From the NCBI GenBank assembly GCA_916613615.1, contig OU744737.1, positions 1,508,001 through 1,572,000 of the forward strand: a DNA stretch of 64,000 nucleotides. The letters run 5' to 3'. The DNA comes from Steromphala cineraria (Eukaryota; Mollusca; Gastropoda; Trochida; Trochidae). Positions within the stretch are counted from its first letter, which is position 1. Each line of letters opens with the position of its first letter. Made by a program: the position numbers and the translations under genes. Positions 12,651 through 24,200 of this stretch are shown here, in pieces. The notes below the pieces were generated by a model. The model ran no database searches. It worked only from the letters and a program-made list of their open reading frames with translations, and was not told where the DNA came from.

Positions 12651-12734
12651 GTCCGATTTTCAACGACAGAATAGGCTTCGAAATGCATCGCAAATTGTGT
12701 CCTTTCACAGTCTGCCTTTATTTTTAGCAAAAAA

Positions 12735-13140
12735 GGCGGAATTTTTTGTCACCATGTTTCTTCCAGTCATTTCAAATACCTGCCATTTTATCTCACAGCC
12801 TTCTAGCACGATGGCATTCTTGTTTCCATGGCAACACAATTGTTTCATTGATGCATCATTAATTGACCCACAAATGCAATTTTCAGCAGTTTTGCACCAA
12901 ATTTAACTCAACTTGCAAATCGTGTGACCACCATCATGTAAGAAAATGACATGCAAGTCACAGCCTTTATCGTGATGGCATTCTTGTTTCCATGGCAACA
13001 CAATTGTTAAATTGAGGCATCATCAATCAACCCACAAATGCAATTTTCAGCAGTTTTGCACCAATTTCTGCCTGACTTGCAAGTCATGTGACCACCAGCC
13101 AATAAGAAAGAGACTTGCAAGTCATGCGACCACCGTCCAA
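12735..13140. repeat. Tandem duplication, about 210 bp
   Basis: Two copies share ttgtttccatggcaacacaa and aatgcaattttcagcagttt, at about 12820 and 12985. The edge also carries extra copies of acttgcaagtcatgtgacca. Confidence 0.8.
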
Positions 13141-13846
13141 TAGAAATCCTGACTATGATCGTTTCGACCAATTGGAATCAACAGTGTCTGAAAACAGCAC
13201 AACAACGCCCTTTTATAGGAGGATAAATTATATGTACAAAAATCTATCGGTTTGTATCACTCTGTTTGAATTCTCGTTATGTATATAATATCCACGTTGA
13301 GTTATCTCCCTTTGTTAGAGACTTATCTCCCTTTGTCAGAGAGCACCATTCATATGGGTGTAGTCCGTACACTGTGTTGAACAGTTCGTGAAAGACTGGG
13401 ATTTCTCCGAGGAAGATGGCGACTTGTTGAATGTAGTGAATTCTATCGTCCCTTCTGCAAGACAAAAATCACATTTAGCTAAAGATCAAATCAGCAGATT
13501 TGACATAGAGCACATTTTTAACCCTAACGATGCGGCTATATATTTTTGCTCAACTAGCCCCCGTGGCGACATTGTTTTGTCCGGTGCCAGCCACCGTTAT
13601 ATCCTGATTGCACCGCTCACTGAATATTTTTATGTAGCGAGTCCCGTGTCTTTTACAACAATTGGTGTATATATTTCGCGGATCGCAGATTTTTATTTAG
13701 AGCCTTGTAAAATGTTTATTTATGCACACACAATATTTCTTTTTACATGGACTTCTAGATACACTGTGCCTCTTTATAAATATATAAAAAAACATTACGA
13801 TGCGCCTCATATTTTTTTTCCCACAGTCATCAAAAGAAAGTCTTTA

Positions 13847-14400
13847 TTTCCGCTTACCGCTTCTTTATTTTTGTGCGCGCATAGACATATGATACATGGA
13901 AATAAAGACAATTCTTTTCACTACACAATGATGTAAAATTTATAGAATTATCTCTAATGGTTCTTGAGATATGAATGCCGCAAGGTGCGCGAGGTAAATG
14001 CAAGTTATATTAGCGATAGCCGGAGCGCAACTAGCGTGTGTGAACGATCACTTATATTTCGCTTGCCGCTTCTTTATTCCTGTCCGCGCATAGACATATT
14101 ATACATGGAAATAAAGACAATTATTCTTTTCTTTACAAGTTGATATAAAAATTATAAACATATCTCTGATGGTTCGTGAGATATGAATGCCGCAAGGTGC
14201 GCAAGTTATATTAGCCATAGCCGGAGCGCAACTAGCGCGTGTGAACGATCACTTATATTTCACTTGCCGCTTCTTTATTCCTGTCCGCGCATAGACATAT
14301 GATACATGGCAATAAAGACAATTCTTTCTTCTACACGATGATGTAAAAATTATAGAATTATCTCTAATGGTTCGTGAGATATGAATGCCGCAAGGTGGGT
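13847..14400. repeat. About 210-bp tandem repeat, 2.7 copies
   Basis: Units share ccgcttctttatt, gcgcatagacatat, acatggaaataaagacaatt and gagatatgaatgccgcaagg, starting near 13855, 14063 and 14266. They are high in CpG for this window. The plus-strand frame that runs into it (13388-13936) is judged accidental. Confidence 0.85.
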
Positions 14401-14575
14401 ACCCTCAATCATTTTTGAGAAAAGGTTTGATATTTTATATCCGGGAGCAGCCAAGACTGCTTGCAGTCAATTATAGCCTTATCCTGAAAGTTATGGAGTT
14501 AGCCAAGAGGGCTTACGCGCCAGTTTATCTTTGTCACGAAAAAGTACGCGACCCGCATCGTAAGGGTTAAGGCTA

Positions 14576-14820
14576 GGTTTGACTTATAGGACATAGAAAG
14601 AAGGTACAACAGACAGCCATCTTGAATTTCAATCCCCTGCTCTGAAATGATTTCTTGGCTCAAAACCTCTATTAAAAGTTTGTAGAAGAATCCTAGGCCC
14701 TGCTTGATTGGTAACCCGGCGAGCTATCAGGCGTACGCCGCAGGAAGTGACGAAATCAAGCAGGGCCCTAGTTTCTGGGAAGGGGAGGTAATCAAAGATG
14801 GTTGACCCTGTTAAATCTTC
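14576..14820 (-). other. Probable start of 3' UTR of the co-receptor gene
   Basis: Sequence directly after the stop codon with no long frame in any direction. No clear AATAAA was found close to the stop; TTTATT on the plus strand (AATAAA on the coding strand) occurs further on in the 13.8-14.4 kb repeats. The true transcript end is not defined. Confidence 0.35.
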
Positions 14821-15266
14821 TCATTCAGATATTGATATATATATCATACCATTGCTACTCAAGTCTGTATTCGTTGCTTGATCTTTCGTCGTGTGTTCCC
14901 GACTCTGGGGCCGTTTCCGTCGCCGCTTGTGTTTCCCATGACTCCCAGAAACGTGGTCGCTAGGCGACAGAGAGTCCATTGTATTTCTTGCACTGAACAT
15001 TGATGGGTTTGTTCCTCCATCAAAAGACTGCATATGTCTGTTATTGGGGGGACCAAAATAAGTTAACCCTCCAGGGGCCGTGGGCGAAGTTTGGCTCCGT
15101 GTTTCTGCACTTGATAGATCAGCCTCGTTGGAGGAATGGCCAGGGTGGCTTGAAGGCTGATGCTGCAAGGAGTTGATGCTTAGCCCCTGTCTTTGCAATA
15201 TGTTTGGGTCTTGTATCCGAATATCCCCGTTTCCTGCTGCACGATGTTCCTCTAGAAGCGGTTGAT
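14821..15266 (-). CDS. Exon: cytoplasmic tail, C-terminus and stop
   Basis: 446 bp, acceptor atttttcag, phase 1, ends with TGA at 14821-14823. Encodes DQPLLEEHRAAGNGDIR, a Ser/Pro/Gln-rich stretch and a basic patch KHKRRRKRPQSREH near the end. No catalytic domain is seen, as expected for this family. Confidence 0.85.
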
Positions 15267-18200
15267 CTGAAAAATATAATTTCATTTACTTAATTGCAGG
15301 TAGGTTTGAAAAGTAGATACCCCAAAAGTGGAATGTTTGAGGTTAATTTTTCAAATTTCAGAATTTTTCTTTTTACCAATCCAAACCAAAATTGCCCAGG
15401 TTTTGGGGTGGCTGATTGGCCTTATTTTTACGCTGCTAAATAATGTATTCGAATTTTCCAAGAATTAAGAGGTTAAACATCAGTCTATGAGAAATGTTTT
15501 GTAAATAGCTAATAACCTAATAATTTTGCATTATATATATTTGAGCTTTTTTGCATACATTTCAAGTAGAATTGGTATTTCCCACTTCAACAAACTTTTT
15601 ATATGACTATCACTTTCAAGGTTTTGCTGAAGATACATTTTTAAGGATATATATATTCTCTGAATCTTATTGAAAATTTGGAGAAGAGGAAGGCTTGGTT
15701 CATAGGTAAGTAAGAGTTGCCTCCCTTTGTAAAAGAAGAAAATAGAGTACTTGCGCTGATCTTTCAATGTATTTTATAACATAAATTTCAATAGTACATG
15801 GAACTTCAAAAACATTTCCTTGACGTATACAAGTATATTTACAAACCTGGTGGTATTTCATCGCCACTTTTGGTGTTGTTGATGCTATTAAAGTTGCTGT
15901 CGCTGTTATAATGAGGCACAGAACCATTTGGAACTATTGTCTGATTCTGTCGGAGAAAATAAAATAATTTTTCGTAATGATAAAACAAGACAATATGTGG
16001 TCAAGCAAGCATTTAGCATGAAGAGACCGTTCTCTTTCTTCGTGACATATCTTATTTGACTTTCATTCAAACCTAATTACCAAATATATTGAGATGGTGA
16101 GTTAATGGTTACATCTAACATATTTATCCACAAATAACCATTTTATGATTATTACCTATTATCAATGTAAATAACAAAACATGTTATGTCCAATTTATAT
16201 ATAGATAAATACAAACTTCATACGCTGCTTTAAATCTGCTTTGAATAAGCTTCCAAAATTATGTTTGGATAATTTGATTTTCAACATTATCAGATTTCCA
16301 TCAAAAACCTCCTACGCTCTCTAAAACAACCCAACGAGCTTTACTTCGTTATTTTCCAGCATAATTTTTATGAAATGAGACCACTGCTATTGTATTGTTA
16401 TATATCATGTTTTCTGCGCCCCTACACGCGATTGTTAGCAACCTGCAGTTACTTTCTGATTGAACTATTGCTTTCTCTCATAGTAAGTAGAGAGCAAGCA
16501 CAGAAAACTCAAGGGTCTGCAGCAAGGCATCAAACTGACAGTTCCGAAAGTGGTGTTTTAGGCTTTTCATAGAAAGATAGGACAAACCCATCCCAACCAA
16601 CCCTTAATCCCTTAAACTTGAATAAATAATCTTTAACAATTTACTTTATTCATTCATTGATTAATCAAATCATGAACATGGCCCCTACCGAAGCTACTTT
16701 CTCTGCAGGGAGAGAGAACATTTGTGTTTCCAGTTGGGACATTGGGTTCACATTGATGTTCACCTTGTTGCCAGGGCTACCGTTGCCATGGGGACCGTGA
16801 CCGTTGGCGACCAGACCATTGAGACCGTTGAGAGGGTAGCCGTTCATATACTTCTTCCTCATGGACTCGCTGTAGATCCTCTGGGCTTGATCCTGGAACT
16901 TGGCCTGGATAACTCCGTTCATACCTGCACACCCAGAACAAACAGTGTCAGTAAATCTAGCCTCAATAATACTACGATATGTTCATACCTGCACACCCAG
17001 AACAAACAGTGTCAGTAAATCTAGCCTCAATAATACTATGATATGTTCATACCTGCACACCCAGAACAAACAGTGTCAGTAAATCTAGCCTCAATAATAC
17101 TACGATATGTTCATACCTGCACACCCAGAACAAACAGTGTCAGTAAATCTAGCCTCAATAATTCTACGATATGTTCATACCTGCACACCCAGAACAAACA
17201 GTGTCAGTAAATCTAGCCTCAATAATACTACGATATGTTCATACCTGCACACCCAGAACAAACAGTGTCAGTAAATCTAGCCTCAATAATTCTACGATAT
17301 GTTCATACCTGCACACCCAGAACAAACAGTGTCAGTAAATCTAGCCTCAACAATACTACGATATGTTCATACCAGCACACCCAGAACAAACAGTGTCAGT
17401 AAATCTAGCCTCAATAATACTATGATATGTTCATACCTGCACACCCAGAACAAACAGTGTCAGTAAATCTAGCCTCAATAATACTACGATATGTTCATAC
17501 CTGCACACCCAGAACAAACAGTGTCAGTAAATCTAGCCTCAATAATACTACGATATGTTCATACCTGCACACCCAGAACAAACAGTGTCAGTAAATCTAG
17601 CCTCAATAATTCTACGATATGTTCATACCTGCACACCCAGAACAAACAGTGTCAGTAAATCTAGCCTCAACAATACTACGATATGTTCATACCAGCACAC
17701 CCAGAACAAACAGTGTCAGTAAATCTAGCCTCAATAATACTATGATATGTTCATACCTGCACACCCAGAACAAACAGTGTCAGTAAATCTAGCCTCAATA
17801 ATACTACGATATGTTCATACCTGCACACCCAGAACAAACAGTGTCAGTAAATCTAGCCTCAATAATACTACGATATGTTCATACCTGCACACCCAGAACA
17901 AACAGTGTCAGTAAATCTAGCCTCAATAATTCTACGATATGTTCATACCTGCACACCCAGAACAAACAGTGTCAGTAAATCTAGCCTCAATAATACTACG
18001 ATATGTTCATACCTGCACACCCAGAACAAACAGTGTCAGTAAATCTAGCCTCAATAATACTACGATATGTTCATACCTGCACACCCAGAACAAACAGTGT
18101 CAGTAAATCTAGCCTCAATAATACTACGATATCTTAATACCTGCACACCCAGAACAAACAGTGTCAGTAAATCTAGCCTCAATAATACTACGATATGTTC

Positions 18201-21200
18201 ATACCTGCACACCCAGAACAAACAGTGTCAGTAAATCTAGCCTCAATAATACTACGATATGTTCATACCTGCACACCAAGAACAAACAGTGTCAGTAAAT
18301 CTAGCCTCAATAATACTACGATATGTTCATACCTGCACACCCAAAACAAACAGTGTCAGTAAATCTAGCCTCAATAATACTACGATATCTTAATACCTGC
18401 ACACCCAAAACAAACAGTGTCAGTCAATCTAGCCTCAATAATACTACGATATGTTCATACCTGCACACCCAGAACAAACAGTGTCAGTCAATCTAGCCTC
18501 AATAATACTACGATATGTTCATACCTGCACACCCAGAACAAACAGTGTCAGTAAATCTAGCCTCAATAATACTACGATATGTTCATACCTGCACACCCAG
18601 AACAAACAGTGTCAGTAAATCTAGCCTCAATAATACTACGATATGTTCATACCTGCACACCCAGAACAAACAGTGTCAGTACATCTAGCCTCAATATTAC
18701 TACGATATGTTCATACCTGCACACCCAAAACAAACAGTGTCAGTAAATCTAGCCTCAATAATACTACGATATGTTCATACCTGCACACCCAGAACAAACA
18801 GTGTCAGTAAATCTAGCCTCAATAATTCTACGATATGTTCATACCTGCACACCCAGAACAAACAGTGTCAGTAAATCTAGCCTCAATAATTCTACGATAT
18901 GTTCATACCTGCACACCCAGAACAAACAGTGTCAGTAAATCTAGCCTCAATATTACTACGATATGTTCATACCTGCACACCCAGAACAAACAGTGTCAGT
19001 AAATCTAGCCTCAATATTACTACGATATGTTCATACCTGCACACCCAGAACAAACAGTGTCAGTAAATCTAGCCTCAATAATACTACGATATGTTCATAC
19101 CTGCACACCCAGAACAAACAGGGTCAGTAAATCTAGCCTCAATAATACTACCATATTGAGTCTAGCGACATGTAGTAGCAGGTCGCCTCAGCCCATCTAC
19201 CGAATTGACCAACCAGGGATAGTCTTACCAAGCCTCAATAGTCTGCATTCGCACATATATCGTTGGAGGGTCATAGATCAGAGAAAGGTCGGCTAACGCG
19301 ACCCTTTTATGAAAGTCATTTGTTCACTATCTAAATGGCATTTATCTCTCATTCTCATCTAATATTTACGAGAATCAGGAAGTAGGATTTTTATTTTTGC
19401 TTACCCATCATGAGTCTCTCCTGGCGCTGCTTCCACCAACACATGACGATGAACACGACGAGCAGGAGCAGCATGACGCCCATGGCAATCCCGATACCCA
19501 TGTACAGCATCTCGCTGCTCTTCTGTGTGGAGGTACGGTCCACGTCCCTCACTTCCTGTTTCACGTCGGGCCGCCCACTCGTGTGTGTATTCTGGACGCG
19601 AGGTGGAGGCTTTGTGCTTCGACCTTTCGATGTCATGAATGTGTCTGTCGGACGTTCGACGGCTGTTGGAGAAAAAATTTAGGTTGTTAATAAAAAGACA
19701 AAGTCGTCAACATCCCCCAACAAATTAGTATTCATTGTTTATTTGTTAAATGAATTATTTTTAAAATATTTAATTTGGGATTTTGCCTCAACGTCCACCA
19801 ACAAATTAGTGTTCATTGTTTATTTGTTAAATGAATAAGTTATTAAATATTTAATTTGAGATTTTGCCTTAAAGTAACATCCCCCAACAAGTTAGTTTTC
19901 ATTGTTTTTTTTTTAAATGAAAGAGTTATTAAATATTTAATTTGAGATTTTGCCTCAACGTCCCCCAACAAATTAGTTTTCATTGTTTATATGTTAAATG
20001 AGTAAGTTATTAAATATTTAATTTGAGATTTTGCCTTAACATCCCCAAACAAATTAGTTTTCTTTGTTTTTTAGTTAAATGAATAAGTTATTAAGTATTT
20101 AATTTGAGATTTGGCCTTGCTGAACTATCCTTACATTTATACCATCTTTTCAAAATATGAGTCTGAGCCTTAGATTGCTACTTGTATATTTTCAAAAATC
20201 TTTGTTTCAATATTGTCTCTGTATATTATATGTGTACTGATCTGTCCATGTGTAGGTCACTATGATTTAAGTGTATTTTGTTAGGAACGGCATTAATATA
20301 AGCAGTATTTGCTTGTTTGCCATCATCATAACCATCATCCCTACCATCATCATCATCACCATCATCATCATCATCGGTGAAAGAAATAACTTAAACTCAC
20401 CTAAAGTTCTCATAACGACTGTGTTGCTGTTTTCGCTGTTGCCCGCAGAGTTGAAACACAACATACGAATGCTGTATTCGGTGTCTGGGTTCAAATCCGT
20501 CAACACGTGACTCCGAACTTTCGTCTCCAGAATGGTGATGCGATTCCACTGCACCTTCGAGTCGTACGGCTTGTAGAAGATAAAGAATCCCTCGATTGGA
20601 GAGGTGTCCGTCATTTTGTACTGTAACACAGTGTTCAGAATACTCCAATTTGTTTTCAAGACAATTGTCAAATTTTGGTAGACAATTCCTTATTGATCAA
20701 ATACAATTGCTATGAAAACGATGATATCAAAGAAGTTCTTCCTGATAATGCTAGTCCAAGCGTTGGTTGACAATTCCAGATAGATCAAACAATTAAGAAA
20801 ACAATGAATTCATACATCTTGTAACTCCTGTAAGTAATTGTCAACACATCGGCGGCCACCCAATCAGACTTCCTAATTAGCAGCTTCTGTGTCAATTAGT
20901 GTGAGTCTAATTAAAGTAGCCAATTTCCTAGAATTACAACTTGTTAATAGAGGGGAGACTTGTGATTTATGAAGCGTAACAGTTATCCGGTTATGTTTGA
21001 CTAATATGGACTTATTTCAAAAGTGTTCTTCCCATATTTTTCAATGTTGGATCAATTTATTGAAATAGACAAGTTAGACAAATATCCATTGTAATTAAGC
21101 GATTACAAATCTTAATTAGCTATATCTATCTAGAAGAAGAAGTTATATCCATCTACCTTGTAATTTTTAAGCCGTTTCAAAATTCTGTACAAGTGACAAT

Positions 21201-24200
21201 TACATTTGTACCTGTGGAGACTGGCCATTGTCAAATGAAAGACATTCTGCTATTGCAAAATGTTCATTCAATTAATTCATGTCAAATCTTGTCATTACAT
21301 TGTCAATCATCACCATCATCATCAGACAGACAGACAGATATATTTTAGTTTTGTGTCACAAGCTAAGTATACAAAAATAAAAAGTATTTATAAAAGATAT
21401 ACAACAAATTTAACAACCAGGAAAGTTTTGGCTTCTGAGACACCTTGACATCATAAAACCTTACCTCATCTCATCCAAAACAACCAGTTTTCCACATCAT
21501 TCATTTTTTTAATGTTAAATCTTGTCATTGCATTGTCAAAATATTCTTTTTATCACCATCACCATCACCATCAAGAGAAGGTTAACAATGAGAGTTTTAG
21601 CTTAACAAATCATCCAATAACATCATCACCATCACCATCATCATCACGATCATCACCACCATAACCATCATCATCATCACCACCATCAGCAGCATCATCA
21701 CCACTATTATCATCATCATCATCACCATCACCATCACCATCACCATCATTACAACCTCCACCATCACCATCACCACCTCCACCACCATCAGGTTAACACA
21801 ATCCACCCACCTGCCACGTCATGCCGATACCAAAGACATCCTTTCCTTCCTCCTTCTTCTGGAGAGGTAACGCCTCCACGATGGTGGGCTTGTCTACGGG
21901 ACTGTGAGGCTTGCCCGGCGGTGCGATCTTGATCTCGAAGGGTCGCGAGTTCTGTCCTACTTCGTTGTCGTTGTTCGAATACACGGCAGCGATGCGGAAC
22001 TTGTACGTACCACCTTGAATACAAGTTATTAAAATAATGGTCAATTTTCACAAATATTATGCATGATTATTATTTAAGATAGATTATTTCCTTGTCGTAC
22101 CAAAGCTGCCACTGAATGGTTTCCCCTCAATAAGTTATAGATTATTATCCTTGTCGTACCAAAGCTGACACTGAATGGTTTCCCCTCAATAAGTTATAGA
22201 TTATTATCCTTGTCGTACCAAAGCTGCCACTGAATGGTTTCCCCTCAATAAGTTATAGATCATTATCCTTGTCGTACCAAAGCTGCCACTGAATGGTTTC
22301 CCCTCAATAAGTTATAGATTATTTCCTTGTCGTACCAAAGCTGCCACTGAATGGTTTCCCCTCAATAAGTTATAGATTATTTCCTTGTCATACCAAAGCT
22401 GCCACTGAATGGTTTCCCCTCAATAAGTTAAGTCTTTAAGTCACCAATCCAATCAGAAACCATAGTCTCTGTTGCTGAACTCTCAACTGGGCATGTACAT
22501 GGTTTGATAAAGGTTAATCTGAATATTTCAAATCACTGATCAACCATATCACTGGTTGTAACTGGTTGTAACTGGTTATAACTGGTTGTAACTGGTTGTA
22601 ACTGGTTGTAACTGGTTGTAACGTTTCTAAGTGTTTTAGACATTTCAGAATATTGAATGGTTTACATCTTTTGACATGTGTTTATAATATTTGGAATAAT
22701 CATACATGGTGGTGTCCTTGTCTGTTTGCTTGAGATTTCTTAACATGGCCTTAGTCTTGAAAATAAAATTATCTAGTTTTTACACACCTACTTTAAGGGT
22801 TTTAAAAGATAACAAAGACGTCACATTTCTCTTTGCTTGAGATTTCTTAACATGGCCTTAACAACCGGGGGCGTAGCTCAGTGGTAGAGTGTCCGCATGT
22901 CACCCGGAAGATCGGGTTCGATTCCCAGTCGCGTCATACCAAAAGACGTTAAAAGGTGGGAGTTGTTGCTGTCTTGCTTGACACTTGACGCTTTGTAAAG
23001 GCAGAACAACGCATTAACTGCCGTTGCACTGTGGCTGCCGGGTGCTTAGGCACAAGAAAAATTTCCAATATGTATATATGTAACTGAGGACAATAAAGTG
23101 TTATTATTTTTATTATTAGTATTATTATTAGTCTTGAGAATAAAACTACCAGGCACCCACCTGCTTTAAGATTCTTGACCTCATACATGGTGGTGTCTTT
23201 GTCTATCTCCATGTCGTCCGTGTACCAGCTCGCCTTGTTGGGCTTCACTTCCTTGTACTGTATACGGAAGAAGACGATTGGCAGGCCGTCATTCTGCGGA
23301 ACCGTCCAGTTCAACATGACGGACGTATCAGAGAGTTGCTCTACATGAGGTCGCGATGGTGGCACAAGTTTCACTGCAACGGAAGGACTCAATTGAATAC
23401 TCATTCATTGGAATTTGTTAGCGGTATTCTAGAAGTTGTAATAGCAATGATGTAAATGATTTCAATTTTATGGATATGCAATTTCATTATTCACAGAATT
23501 TGTCTTTCCGTATAGATCCTTATATGGTGCATGGAAAAGGTACAAAGATCTATACCAAAATGTCACAATTTTGAAAAAAAAATTATATCCGTTTAATCTT
23601 GTACTTCATTTAGGTCATAATGGCCAAATTATTGCCATGGCAGCACTTAACAATATGTCACTTATAAAAAAGTAGAGCACATTCCATTAATTGTTTGACT
23701 ACCGGTATATGAATATTGTTAAGTGACGTTGAGGCATTGTTTCACATACTCATCATAACTAAAACTTGTTGATGGATGCCTTATAGTGGCCTGGTAAATT
23801 ACAAGTTTTTATATCAGCCAATGTGTGATTTAAGGTTGTATATTCTCCAGGCAGTTCTTTTCTTCCCATCAAGTATCACCTTACTTCTTTAACTAATAAA
23901 AACTTGAATGATGGCCTGATAATTTTCAAGAATACTTTATCACCTTAATACGCGACTCCCTCAGATAAAAGGCTGTATATTCCCCAGGGAGTTGTTAATT
24001 TTCTTTTCTTCTCATCAAGTATCACTTTACTATTTTGTAATTTCCTGATAATATAAGTTATACCATTCGGACGCGGGGAATACAGGGATTTATTACACGC
24101 CCGTGTAAGATACCTCAGTGTAATATTTATACGGCAATATTAAACTAGTGTAATATCACAATGCAAGTATGACGTCACCAAAGTGAGCTGTTATGACGTC

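Noticed and set aside
13388..13936. 182-codon plus-strand frame
   Set aside because: No recognisable domain, and its end runs into a tandem repeat whose other copies do not keep the frame. Treated as chance.
16917..19160. CRISPR-like array
   Set aside because: Direct tandem repeats without unique spacers, in a eukaryotic intron.
22867..22940. Functional tRNA-Asp gene
   Set aside because: A and B boxes and the anticodon-loop region fit, but the acceptor stem pairs poorly and a SINE body with ATT tail follows.
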